Below, in pieces: positions 34,635 to 43,735 of a stretch of DNA of 64,000 bases. Every line of letters starts with the position of its first letter. The stretch's first letter is position 1. The DNA lies in NCBI GenBank assembly GCA_035944135.1, contig DASZBM010000001.1, positions 62,001 to 126,000 of the forward strand, given 5' to 3'. The translations under genes were made by a program, and so were the position numbers. The DNA is from Acidobacteriaceae bacterium (GTDB taxonomy: Bacteria; Acidobacteriota; Terriglobia; Terriglobales; Acidobacteriaceae). The notes under the pieces were generated by a model. The model saw only the letters and a list, made by a program, of their open reading frames with translations. It searched no databases and was not told where the DNA came from.

Positions 34635-36214
34635 GCGCAGTCGATCCGATCGAGCTTGCGGTCTTCCAGAACGCGATGACTTCCATCGCCGAAGAGATGG
34701 GTGCGGCTCTGCGGCGCTCCGCTGTTTCGCCCAACATCAAGGAGCGCCGTGATTACTCCTGCGCGATCTTCGATGGCAAAGCTCGCGTCGTCGCGATGGG
34801 CGACCACATGCCCGTCCACCTTGGCTCCATGCCAATGTCTGTACTCGCCGCTGTCGGCGCCATGCAGTTCAGCAAAGGCGATATCGGGATCCTGAACGAT
34901 CCGTACGCCGGAGGAACCCACCTTCCCGACATCACCATGGTGATGCCGGTCTTCGCGAACGCGCACGAACCGATCTTCTATGTTGCCGCACGCGCGCACC
35001 ACTCTGATGTCGGTGGCATGTTTGCTGGATCGATGGGACCGGCCCGCGAGATCTTCCAGGAAGGCATTCGCATCCCTCCTGTCCACATCGTGCGCCATGG
35101 CGAAACGCAGAATGACGTGCTTCAACTTATTCTGCACAACGTTCGCACCCCAACCGAGCGCGAGGGCGACCTCGCCGCGCAGATCGGCGCCTGTCGCATC
35201 GGTGAGGAGCGGCTGATTCATCTCAGCGAACGGTACAGCTCAACGCACCTCGCGCAACTATGCGAAGATCTGCTCGACCACTCCGAACGCCTGGTCCGAG
35301 CTGAGCTTCGATTGATGTCAGCGGGCGAGTACTCTGCCGAAGACTTCCTCGATGACGATGGCATTTCCGCCGATCCCGTCAGGATAGCGGTTGCGCTGCG
35401 GCTTCATCCCGACGCAGAAAGCTTAGAGCTGGACTTTGGCGGGAGCTCGGCACAGGTGAGCGGCAGCATCAACGCAGTGCGCTCGATCACGTTATCGGCT
35501 TGCCTGTATGTCCTCCGCTGTCTCCTGCCAGATGGCTCACCGACAACTGCAGGTACACTTCGCCCTCTCACTCTCAAAACATCTACCGGCACAGTCGTCG
35601 ACGCACAGTCACCAGCCGCGGTCGCGGGCGGCAATGTCGAGACCTCACAACGTATCGTCGACACAATCCTGCGCGCCTTCGCACAAGCGGCCCCGGATCG
35701 CATTCCCGCTGCGAGTGCGGGAACCATGTCGAACCTGACGATTGGCGGCGTCGACCCGCGAAAACATCTGCCATTCACCTATTACGAGACGATCGCGGGT
35801 GGAATGGGAGGAGGCCCATCAGGCAATGGAACATCCGGCGTGCACACGCACATGACGAACTCGCTGAACACGCCGATTGAATCGCTGGAGTTCGAATATC
35901 CGCTGCGCGTGAAACAGTACAGCTACCGTCGTAGCTCGGGCGGAAATGGAAGGTTCCGCGGAGGAGACGGCCTGATACGCGAGTTCGAACTCCTCGCGGA
36001 TTCGCAGCTCACTTTGCTTTCCGATAGGCAGAGGTTCGCGCCATACTCTCTGAGCGGAGGCTGCCCCGGTTCATCAGGAGCCGCAACTGCGATGACGCCA
36101 GGAGATTCTGCCTCGACGAAGCTTTCAGCAAAGTCAAGCCAGCATCTTCCTCGAGGCACGATCGTGCGCATCGAAACGCCAGGCGGCGGCGGATGGGGAC
36201 AACCGAACAGCTAA
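34631..36214 (+). CDS. hyuB: Hydantoinase/oxoprolinase subunit B (HyuB-like)
   Basis: A 527-residue partner of HyuA. The start ATG 34631 overlaps the hyuA stop. Family marks include SAVDPIELAVFQNAMTSIAE, GDHMPVHLGSMPMS, NDPYAGGTHLPDITMVMP and the Gly-rich GGMGGGPSGNGTSGVHTHMTN. It ends RIETPGGGGWGQ, as usual. The true substrate (hydantoin, N-methylhydantoin, oxoproline or acetone-type) is not decidable here. Its stop TAA shares the bases CTAA with the stop of the convergent oxidoreductase. Confidence 0.92.
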   Translation: MSAVDPIELAVFQNAMTSIAEEMGAALRRSAVSPNIKERRDYSCAIFDGKARVVAMGDHMPVHLGSMPMSVLAAVGAMQFSKGDIGILNDPYAGGTHLPDITMVMPVFANAHEPIFYVAARAHHSDVGGMFAGSMGPAREIFQEGIRIPPVHIVRHGETQNDVLQLILHNVRTPTEREGDLAAQIGACRIGEERLIHLSERYSSTHLAQLCEDLLDHSERLVRAELRLMSAGEYSAEDFLDDDGISADPVRIAVALRLHPDAESLELDFGGSSAQVSGSINAVRSITLSACLYVLRCLLPDGSPTTAGTLRPLTLKTSTGTVVDAQSPAAVAGGNVETSQRIVDTILRAFAQAAPDRIPAASAGTMSNLTIGGVDPRKHLPFTYYETIAGGMGGGPSGNGTSGVHTHMTNSLNTPIESLEFEYPLRVKQYSYRRSSGGNGRFRGGDGLIREFELLADSQLTLLSDRQRFAPYSLSGGCPGSSGAATAMTPGDSASTKLSAKSSQHLPRGTIVRIETPGGGGWGQPNS

Positions 36215-37593
36215 GCCAGTTCGTAGCCTTCGCGGCGCGGCCGGCTCAGCATTGCGTTCGCGCCATCATCGTTCACAAAGCGCTCCGTCTCGGGATTCCA
36301 GTGCAGACGCCGCTTCGTCTTCATCGCGATCCAGTGCACAAGACACGTCGAGCAAGCGCGATGTCCGATCTCCGGCGGAGCGGTCGGTGGCTTGCGGCTG
36401 CGAATGCAATCAAGCCAGTTACCATGCTGATCGTCACTTGTGTACAGATGAATCTCGTTCGGCCCGATCACGCTTGTCAGAATTTTCGGATCGCTCGCCT
36501 GCAGCACCTCAACCTTCGGCACGGGGTCACCCGGCTTGGCCGTCGGCGAGTTCATTCCATCGCGCTGCACGAAGATCCATCCCTTCGTGCCGTACCACTT
36601 GATGCCATTCTGAAACTCGCCCGAGATTGTCATCTCGACGCCGTTCGCGTATCGGCCGTAGGTCTTGAACGGCCCATGAACATTCCACAGCCCGTGCGTC
36701 GGGAACTCAGCCGAACCCCACACCTCGATCGGTCCAGTCAGTTCCGTGTCCATTCCCCAGTGCGCTGTGTCGATGTGGTGCGCTCCCCACCCCGTGATCA
36801 TGCCTGCGCCAAACTGCTCCATGCGCAGCCAGCCCGGCCGATCGAATCCCTGCTGCGGCATCACACGATCGACCGTGTAATAAACATTGGGAGTTGAGCC
36901 AAGCCAGTGGTCGTACTGAAAACCTGTCGGCACTGGCATTGGCGCAGGGTTCCCACCCGCAGGATCTCCGGGCAGTCCAATCTCGACACGTTGTACTTCA
37001 CCGATGCGTCCGTTCCTCACCAACTCGCACGCGCGATGAAATTGCTTCCAGCTTCTCTGCTGCGATCCAATCTGCAGGATACGCCCGGTCGCATTTACAT
37101 CATTCACCATGGTGCGCCCTTCGCTGATGGTGAGTGACGAGGGCTTCTGCAGGTAAACATCTTTGCCTGCGCGCGTTGCCGCCACCGCAAGCTGTGCATG
37201 CTGATGGTCCGGCGTGGAGATCAGCACAGCATCAATCTCTTTGTTCGCGAGCAGCTCACGATAGTCGCTGTATCCGAGCGTGCTGCTGTACGACTTGCCC
37301 AACTTTTTGGTGTAGGCGTCGTTCACGAACTGTTTACCGGATTCAACACGGTTGGCATCAAGGTCGCATACAGCAACGATGCGATTGTTCCTCGGTCCCG
37401 CAACGCCGGTGTACTGCAACACCCCGGGCATGTCGTGCACTCGCGATATACGTCCCACACCAATCGCCGCGATGTTGATACGATTCGACGGCGCATCCTG
37501 GCCCAGCACGCGCGCGGGCACGATCGTCGGGAAACCGGCCGCCGCGGCCATCATTGATCCCTTCACGAACGATCGACGATTAACCTTTTTCAT
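36211..37593 (-). CDS. Tat-exported Gfo/Idh/MocA family oxidoreductase
   Basis: A 460-residue NAD(P)-dependent sugar-type oxidoreductase. I start it at ATG 37593, with GGAG 6 bases upstream. A twin-arginine signal (NRRSFVKG, then a hydrophobic run MMAAAAGFPTIVPA) sends it out folded. The Rossmann segment (IAAIGVGRISRVHD) and the position of the EKP-type motif (VYLQKPSSLT, here QKP) can be seen, with GWGAHHIDTAHWGMD in the catalytic domain. Substrate unknown; such exported enzymes in acidobacteria probably act on sugar derivatives. The second copy follows the same strand upstream. Confidence 0.85.
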   Translation of the reverse strand: MKKVNRRSFVKGSMMAAAAGFPTIVPARVLGQDAPSNRINIAAIGVGRISRVHDMPGVLQYTGVAGPRNNRIVAVCDLDANRVESGKQFVNDAYTKKLGKSYSSTLGYSDYRELLANKEIDAVLISTPDHQHAQLAVAATRAGKDVYLQKPSSLTISEGRTMVNDVNATGRILQIGSQQRSWKQFHRACELVRNGRIGEVQRVEIGLPGDPAGGNPAPMPVPTGFQYDHWLGSTPNVYYTVDRVMPQQGFDRPGWLRMEQFGAGMITGWGAHHIDTAHWGMDTELTGPIEVWGSAEFPTHGLWNVHGPFKTYGRYANGVEMTISGEFQNGIKWYGTKGWIFVQRDGMNSPTAKPGDPVPKVEVLQASDPKILTSVIGPNEIHLYTSDDQHGNWLDCIRSRKPPTAPPEIGHRACSTCLVHWIAMKTKRRLHWNPETERFVNDDGANAMLSRPRREGYELA

Positions 37594-37633
37594 GGCCGTC
37601 TCCAAGTGCGGCGTGAGTCAGAACTTGCGCCGC

Positions 37634-38824
37634 TCAGGCTTCGAGTTTCACAAACTTCGCATTCTTCTGCGCCTTGATCGACAGCTCTGCCGCGAGCAGA
37701 CACTGCGTCTGATCCTGCGCGGTGTGCGTACGATTCACAACATCCGACACAAACTGCGGACCAAACGGCAAGGTCACGTTATTGCAGTCGATGTAGCGTG
37801 CCTGTTTGGCGTCGACGATGAAAAGATTGTTGCCCTGTTTGCTGACCGCAACGTTCGTGTACTTGCGCACCTCGATGTAGCCCTCAGTGCCGAGGATGAA
37901 CAGGCGTCCGTCGCCCCATGTGCCGAGCCCCTTCGGCGTGAACCAGTCGAGCCGGACATAACCGAATCCGCGATTGCCGCGCAGCATCATGTCGCCGAAG
38001 TCCTGAAAGTGCGGGTGATCCTGATGCGCGACGTTCGCAATCTGCGAGGCAACTACCTCCGCTTCGCTGGAGCGCGTGTAATACAGAAACTGATCGATCT
38101 GGTGTGATCCGATGTCGCAGAGAATGCCGCCATACTGCGCATCATTCCAGAACCAGTCCGGCCGGCCTTCACCGCCTCCGCTATCGCCTGCTCCCTGATG
38201 AATCTGGTGCGGCGCAATGTTGATCGTCTGGATCACGCGGCCGATCGCACCAGCCTGCACGAGATCTCCAGCCTTGACCGCTCCCTTCACCTCGAGCCGC
38301 TCGCTATACATGATGGCGTAGATGCGCTTGGTCTCGGCGATTGTCCGGCGCACTTCAGCAAGCTGCTCCAGCGTGGTGATGCCCGGCTTGTCGGAGAGGA
38401 AGTCCTTGCCCGCGCGCATCACGCGAACGCCGAGCGGCGCACGTTCGCTTGCGATCTTCGAGCTCAAGACGAGTTGAATCGAGGGATCGTGAATCACCTC
38501 GTCTTCGGTCGCGGCCCACTTCACATCGGGGAAGCGCTTCTTGAATGCTGCCACTTTGTCGGGCTCAGTTCCCTGCGCCAACACCAGTTCGCCGCCGCCC
38601 CGCTGAATCGCGCCGACCATACCGTAGATGTGGTCGTGACTCATGCCGGCAACAGCAAAACGGATCTTGTCTTTCGGCGTGGCGAGTTGCTGATCAACCT
38701 GCGCAATCTCGTGCGCGATCGGCCCGTTGTACCCGCCGGCGAGCATCTCCTGCGGAAGCGCGCAGCCGAGTCCTGCCGCGCTGACACCAGCTAGAAAGGT
38801 TCTGCGATCAAAGCCTCTGTGCAT
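37634..38824 (-). CDS. Tat-exported Gfo/Idh/MocA family oxidoreductase
   Basis: A 396-residue relative of the next gene, with which it forms a pair 40 bases apart. The Tat signal is DRRTFLAG followed by [11 protein letters not shown]. It has a Rossmann-type N-terminal half ([19 protein letters not shown]), the DKP variant of the EKP motif ([10 protein letters not shown]) and a [14 protein letters not shown] segment matching the catalytic His region. The two differ enough not to be a recent duplication. AAAGGA before the ATG is a fair ribosome site. Confidence 0.85.
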   Translation of the reverse strand: MHRGFDRRTFLAGVSAAGLGCALPQEMLAGGYNGPIAHEIAQVDQQLATPKDKIRFAVAGMSHDHIYGMVGAIQRGGGELVLAQGTEPDKVAAFKKRFPDVKWAATEDEVIHDPSIQLVLSSKIASERAPLGVRVMRAGKDFLSDKPGITTLEQLAEVRRTIAETKRIYAIMYSERLEVKGAVKAGDLVQAGAIGRVIQTINIAPHQIHQGAGDSGGGEGRPDWFWNDAQYGGILCDIGSHQIDQFLYYTRSSEAEVVASQIANVAHQDHPHFQDFGDMMLRGNRGFGYVRLDWFTPKGLGTWGDGRLFILGTEGYIEVRKYTNVAVSKQGNNLFIVDAKQARYIDCNNVTLPFGPQFVSDVVNRTHTAQDQTQCLLAAELSIKAQKNAKFVKLEA

Positions 38825-38958
38825 TCGCTAAATTCCTTTGTAGAGAAGATATTTCTGGACGCGAACAAACGCTTCCTGCCTCGTGGATATTCACACTACG
38901 CTTCTCCCGAAACGATGTGCAAGCTCGATTCTGCGAGCCTTCCTAGAAAAGCGAATCG

Positions 38959-39882
38959 CTAGCTCATCAGATACTTCAGCAACGCCATCCGCACGTAAAG
39001 TCCGTTTCTAGCCTGGCGGAAGTACGCTGCTCGGGCGTCCTGATCAACCTCAGGCGAGATCTCAGTGGTGCGCGGCAGAGCGTGAAGGATGATCGAGCGC
39101 GCTTTCAGAGAATCGGCTACGTGCAGATCAATACGGTAGGAGTCCTTCACAGCATCGTACTCAGCTTCTGAAGCGAAGCGTTCGCGCTGCACTCGCGTGA
39201 CGTACACGACATCGGCGGGCTGAACGCGCGCGAGGCGCGTGGTCTCTGCAAACCGCGTGTCGGCCTCCTGCAGCATGCGTACGTACTTGCCGGGCAAGCG
39301 GAGTTGTGGCGGTGAGATGAGCGTCAGCGAGATTCCGGGAGCGTGCCGGAGAAACGGGAGCAGCGAGTGAATCGTGCGACCATTCTTCAGGTCTCCTACG
39401 AGTGCGATATTCAATCCCTCGAGCCGGCCCAGCTCCTTGCGAATCGTGTAGACGTCGATCAGCGCCTGCGTGGGATGCTCGCCGGCGCCGTCTCCAGCAT
39501 TGATGATCGGGACTGGTGAAGCCTGAGCGGCCGCTTCTGCCGCTCCAACCTGCGGATGCCTCAGAACGATCGCGTCCGCATATCCACTCACCACACGCAC
39601 GGTGTCCGCGATCGTTTCGCCTTTTGAGGCTGAAGAGTTATCGAGTGCATTTTCGGCTGTGAGAACGCCACCGCCCAGCTTTTGCATCGCGGCTTCGAAG
39701 GAGAATCGTGTGCGCGTGCTCGGCTCATAAAACATAGTCGCCAGAATGCGGCCGCGCAGCGGAAGTTCTAACTTGCGTGCCTTGTCATCACGCTCCAATG
39801 TGCTGGCGGAGTTGAATAACTCGTCGAGCAGCACTGGATCAACCAGTTGCTCGGCACGAACGACGTGTCGCAGCCTGCTCAT
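38959..39882 (-). CDS. pyrB: Aspartate carbamoyltransferase catalytic chain
   Basis: A 307-residue enzyme making carbamoyl-aspartate from carbamoyl phosphate and aspartate, the second step of pyrimidine synthesis. The carbamoyl-phosphate site YEPSTRTRFSFEAAM and the segment EHPTQALIDVYTI are complete, as is the C-terminal ILHALPRTTEI. No pyrI regulatory chain is adjacent. It is last in the pyr operon and overlaps pyrC by ATGA. Confidence 0.97.
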   Translation of the reverse strand: MSRLRHVVRAEQLVDPVLLDELFNSASTLERDDKARKLELPLRGRILATMFYEPSTRTRFSFEAAMQKLGGGVLTAENALDNSSASKGETIADTVRVVSGYADAIVLRHPQVGAAEAAAQASPVPIINAGDGAGEHPTQALIDVYTIRKELGRLEGLNIALVGDLKNGRTIHSLLPFLRHAPGISLTLISPPQLRLPGKYVRMLQEADTRFAETTRLARVQPADVVYVTRVQRERFASEAEYDAVKDSYRIDLHVADSLKARSIILHALPRTTEISPEVDQDARAAYFRQARNGLYVRMALLKYLMS

Positions 39883-41132
39883 CGCCCAGCTCCATCCTGC
39901 GTGTACACGCGCCCGCGCACGACCGTATGGCGAACGCTCCCGGGGAACGTTACGCCTTCAAAGGGCGACCAGCCACACTTCGTCTTCAACGAATCGCGTG
40001 TGACTGAATACGGTGTTTTGAGATCCAGCACGGTCAAAGAGCCGACATATCCTGCTTCAACACGGCCGAATCCCTTTGAATAACCGTGCGGCAAATAAGG
40101 CTGCACGAATCGTCCGGGGTTTGCCGCGCACACGCGCGCAATCTGCAGCGGCGTGAAGCCGTGCTCCATCATCAGCCATGTCGTGAACGCGCCGTACGTA
40201 TCCAGATGCGGAACCCCACTGGTGCCCTTGCGCTTCTCTTCGAGCGAGTGCGGCGCGTGATCGGTAGCGAGATAGTCGATAGCTCCGGTGCGCAGAGCTT
40301 CGATCATCGCCAGACGGTCTTCGCGTCCGCGCAGCGGCGGATTCATCTGCAGCCAGAGGCGATTCTGCTCGTTGAGCATCGTGTCGTCGAAGAACAGATG
40401 ATGCGGCGTGACTTCACAGGTTACGCGCACGCCGCTTGCCTTTGCGGCGATCAGGTCTTTCAGGCCCTCGCCCGTAGAAAAGTGGCAGAGCTTTCCTTCG
40501 AGGCCATATCGCTCGATCAGTTGCAGCGCAAACTGTGTCGCTGAGATCTCCGCCTCTGCAGGCCGGCGCTGCTCGTGCGTCGCTGCTCCGCGGCTCGCAT
40601 TCAGAATCAGCGGATCCTCGCAGTGGAAGCTCACGTTGCACCCTCGATAGCGTGCGATCGTTTCCTCCAATTGCTCCGGCGAAGAGAAGAACAGCTCGCC
40701 GACGGACGGGCCCATGAATGCCTTGTATGGAACCGCACGGGCGAGTGGGCGCGTGCCCGGCCCAATGCCGCCGTACAGCGTGATATGAACCGCGGTACCT
40801 TGTGTCAGCTTTTCTTTGGCCGCGTAGCTGGCGTCGTCGATCGGCGCGATGGGATTGTTGGGCATATCGGCGAAGTGCGTCACGCCACCATGAATCGCTG
40901 CAGCCGCCGCAGTAGTGAAGTCTTCCTTGTACAATTCGCGCCCGCTCACGTCTTCGCGTGCGTGCACATGAAGGTCGCCAAAGCCCGCGAAGATGATGCA
41001 GCCATCGGTCTTCACATCACTGCGCCCTTCGACTGCGCCCACGTGTGTGATGAGGCCAGTACCTGGGTCGATCTCGATTGCGCCGTCGAACTCCCGATCC
41101 TCATTTGCAATGCGGCCTTCAACGCGCAGCAT
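39879..41132 (-). CDS. pyrC: Dihydroorotase
   Basis: A 417-residue metal-dependent amidohydrolase closing carbamoyl-aspartate to dihydroorotate. Metal-site motifs are FGDLHVHARED, VSFHCEDP, CEVTPHHLFF and YLATDHAPHS; this fits the bacterial long-form dihydroorotase with a large active-site loop. I use ATG 41132 with a GGGAGG site; a GTG six bases earlier is open too. It overlaps pyrF by 14 bases and pyrB by 4. Confidence 0.95.
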   Translation of the reverse strand: MLRVEGRIANEDREFDGAIEIDPGTGLITHVGAVEGRSDVKTDGCIIFAGFGDLHVHAREDVSGRELYKEDFTTAAAAAIHGGVTHFADMPNNPIAPIDDASYAAKEKLTQGTAVHITLYGGIGPGTRPLARAVPYKAFMGPSVGELFFSSPEQLEETIARYRGCNVSFHCEDPLILNASRGAATHEQRRPAEAEISATQFALQLIERYGLEGKLCHFSTGEGLKDLIAAKASGVRVTCEVTPHHLFFDDTMLNEQNRLWLQMNPPLRGREDRLAMIEALRTGAIDYLATDHAPHSLEEKRKGTSGVPHLDTYGAFTTWLMMEHGFTPLQIARVCAANPGRFVQPYLPHGYSKGFGRVEAGYVGSLTVLDLKTPYSVTRDSLKTKCGWSPFEGVTFPGSVRHTVVRGRVYTQDGAGR

Positions 41133-41952
41133 GCACACCCTCCCTGGCCCGTTTTACAGCGTCGCGAATCTCATCACGATGCCCGCGAGCAGCTGCCGCC
41201 GGATCGTCGCTGAAGAGAATCGATCTCGAAGCCGCCAGCAACAAACCTGCACCGCGCGTGTCGAGCCCAGTCTCGATGACTGCCCGCACGTCGCCACCCT
41301 GCGCTCCAATTCCCGGAACAAGAAATGTCATGTCAGGCGCGGCCGCTCGAATCGCTCGCATTTCCTCCGGGTATGTCGCGCCAACCACAAGTGCGCAGTT
41401 ACCATCGATGTCCCATGCAGAACTGATGCGCTGCGCGACTGCAAGCCACAGCGGCTTTCCATTCACATCCAAATCCTGAAACTCACCCGCGCCGGGATTC
41501 GAAGTTCGACAGAGTACGACGCACATCTTGTCGCGCCGGCTCAGAAATGGCTCCAGCGCCTCGCGCCCGAGATACGGATGCAGGGTTACCGCATCGAAGC
41601 CCATGCGGTCGAAGATGGCCTCCGCATAACCTTTGTTCGTGTTGCCTATGTCCGCACGCTTTGCATCGCAGATCGTGACCAGTTCCGGGTGCTGTGCGCG
41701 CGCATACTCAATCGTGCGCTCCATCGCAGCAATTCCCTGCGCGCCGCGCGCCTCGTAAAACGCAGTGTTCAACTTGATTGCGGCCGCAAATTCGGCGGTC
41801 TGGTCCACGATCCACTTGCCGAATCTCTCCTGCGCATCTGGCTGCTCGCGAAATCGCTGCGGCAGCTTTTCAAAGTCAGGATCAAGTCCAACGCACAGTA
41901 GCGACTCCACGCTTTGGATCCGTCGCGCCAGTTTCTCGGCGATCGCGTTCAA
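41119..41952 (-). CDS. pyrF: Orotidine 5'-phosphate decarboxylase
   Basis: A 277-residue enzyme of the longer type-2 PyrF group, converting OMP to UMP. Motifs: LLCVGLDPDFEKLPQRF, FYEARGAQGIAAMERTI and the catalytic ICDAKRADIGNT. The likely start is TTG 41952, whose TTGA overlaps the pyrE stop; the frame is open to 42009 but those codons lie inside pyrE. Confidence 0.94.
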   Translation of the reverse strand: MNAIAEKLARRIQSVESLLCVGLDPDFEKLPQRFREQPDAQERFGKWIVDQTAEFAAAIKLNTAFYEARGAQGIAAMERTIEYARAQHPELVTICDAKRADIGNTNKGYAEAIFDRMGFDAVTLHPYLGREALEPFLSRRDKMCVVLCRTSNPGAGEFQDLDVNGKPLWLAVAQRISSAWDIDGNCALVVGATYPEEMRAIRAAAPDMTFLVPGIGAQGGDVRAVIETGLDTRGAGLLLAASRSILFSDDPAAAARGHRDEIRDAVKRAREGVHAAR

Positions 41953-42599
41953 GCCGTCTCTCCACGTTGCATCCGGGTTGCGGCCCATCCGTGCGGATCG
42001 TGCAGCCACGCCGCAACGCTCTGGGCCTGTTCGTCGGTCACTAACTCACGCTTCCGCGCCAGTTCCAGGATCTCGCCAAAGCTGGTGAGCGTGTGCAGTT
42101 GCACACCCGCTCTCTCGAACTGTTCTACCGCATCCATAAAGCGGTAGCTCACAATGGCAACGCAGTCGCTGACGATCGCTCCCTCATCGCGCAGCGCCTC
42201 CACACCAGCAAGGCTGCTGCTTCCGGTCGTGACGAGATCCTCGATGAGCAGCACGTGCTTTCCGTACACATCGCCGCCTTCGACACGCCGCTTCGTTCCG
42301 TGCTCTTTTGCCGCCTTGCGGATGAACACCGATGGAGTCGCCGTGACAAAACCAAGCACGGCGCTGTGCGGGATTCCGGCCGACTCAATGCCGCCAATCA
42401 CGTCGAAGTTCAATCCCGCCGTGGCCATTAGCTCGACGAAGCCCTCGATCACTTCGCGCCACTCGCGCGGATGGAATGGAAACTTGCGGTTGTCGCAGTA
42501 CACGGGCGAAATGATGCCCGATTTGAATGTGATGGGGTCATCCGGCTGGAATCTGACTCCGCCGATATTCAACAACGCTGAAGCGATTGTCTCGCTCAA
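41949..42599 (-). CDS. pyrE: Orotate phosphoribosyltransferase
   Basis: A 216-residue type I phosphoribosyltransferase making OMP from orotate and PRPP. The PRPP loop is VLLIEDLVTTGSSSL, and FKSGIISPVYCDNRKF marks the orotate side. It overlaps pyrD (ATGA) upstream and pyrF (TTGA) downstream. The C-terminal 30 residues are longer than in E. coli PyrE. Confidence 0.95.
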   Translation of the reverse strand: MSETIASALLNIGGVRFQPDDPITFKSGIISPVYCDNRKFPFHPREWREVIEGFVELMATAGLNFDVIGGIESAGIPHSAVLGFVTATPSVFIRKAAKEHGTKRRVEGGDVYGKHVLLIEDLVTTGSSSLAGVEALRDEGAIVSDCVAIVSYRFMDAVEQFERAGVQLHTLTSFGEILELARKRELVTDEQAQSVAAWLHDPHGWAATRMQRGETA

Positions 42600-43660
42600 T
42601 TCAGCGCCTCCTTAATCTCCTGCGCCAGCCGGGGATTCCACATCGCAGCGGTTGCCATCATCGCCGCGTCCGCTCCGGCTTCGCGGTAGGCCTTGTAGTC
42701 GTTCGCGTCACTCAGCCCGCCAACACCAATGATCGAAAATTTCAGCCCAAGCTCTTCGCGCAGCCCTGCAAGACGGCGGCTCATCTCGAGCCCGGCCCAC
42801 CGAATCGAGCGCCCACACACACCGCTCGAGAGCCTGCCTTCTCCAGGCAGCGCCTGCTGCCCATCGCCATCGAGTACCTTTGCCGGAAGCGTGTTGATCG
42901 CAACGATGCCGTCGACCAGCGGACCGATCTCGCGCACAAACGTACGCAGCCTCTCTTCATCGCGGAAGTAGGCGGCCTTCACCATCAGGCCGAGCGAGCC
43001 AATCTCATCGCGAATCCGTTCGACCACGCGCCGTGCGCGATCGGTGTCGAAGCAGAGCAGATTCGCTGTGCCCTCATTCGGGCAGCTTAGGTTGGCCTCG
43101 ATAATCTTTACGCCGGTTTCCTTCAGCAGCCGCGCGGCGAGTGCGAAGTCTTCGATGTACGCTTCCACATCGCCGTGGCCGGAGGTTGTGCCCTGAAAGC
43201 TCGCGACGACAACCTGCCCGCGCCGCGCATGAGCGACTGCATCGGCGATGTCCGGCTGCCAGAACTCGGGGTCGAACGAGGGAACGCCGAAGGAGTTGGT
43301 GATCGAAAGCGGCTCGCTGTAATTCTCATCGCCGACAAGCGGCGCGGTGTCCAGCGGAAGGTCGCCTTTGGGATGCACGGCGAGAACGTTCGGCCAGGCA
43401 TGCGCCGGATACCGCCGCGTCCGCACCGTCTTATACACGGGAAGATCGAATCCCTTGTCCAGCGCGGCTTTCACGAAGCGTCCGTTCAGCAGCGGGCCCG
43501 CCGCGATGCCGAGCGGCAGATTCACTTCATGGCCAAGAAATCTGTGTCGGGGCTCGCCGCGGTCCTGATAGACGGAAGGTTCGGCGAAGGAAGAAAAAGG
43601 GCCTTGCTCGAAGTTCTCCAGGTAACTCCTGGCCGGGTCGTAAAACGGCTCGGTGAGCAT
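42596..43660 (-). CDS. pyrD: Dihydroorotate dehydrogenase, catalytic-Cys type
   Basis: A 354-residue FMN enzyme oxidising dihydroorotate to orotate and first gene of the pyr operon. The active-site loop reads IIEANLSCPNEGT: the Cys in SCPN marks the class 1 kind of catalytic base, where class 2 enzymes have Ser. There is no N-terminal membrane helix. No pyrK is adjacent. FMN-site phrases are LPLGIAAGPLLNG and IIGVGGLSDANDYKAY. I start at ATG 43660 with AAGGGA upstream; a TTG two codons earlier is open. The electron acceptor is uncertain. Confidence 0.9.
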   Translation of the reverse strand: MLTEPFYDPARSYLENFEQGPFSSFAEPSVYQDRGEPRHRFLGHEVNLPLGIAAGPLLNGRFVKAALDKGFDLPVYKTVRTRRYPAHAWPNVLAVHPKGDLPLDTAPLVGDENYSEPLSITNSFGVPSFDPEFWQPDIADAVAHARRGQVVVASFQGTTSGHGDVEAYIEDFALAARLLKETGVKIIEANLSCPNEGTANLLCFDTDRARRVVERIRDEIGSLGLMVKAAYFRDEERLRTFVREIGPLVDGIVAINTLPAKVLDGDGQQALPGEGRLSSGVCGRSIRWAGLEMSRRLAGLREELGLKFSIIGVGGLSDANDYKAYREAGADAAMMATAAMWNPRLAQEIKEALN

Positions 43661-43735
43661 GCGCAAATCCCTTTCTTTCGAGGGTAACAGATTTGCGCAG
43701 CGCTGCAGTTGAAGTTGGCCGGAAACCGCGCGCCG

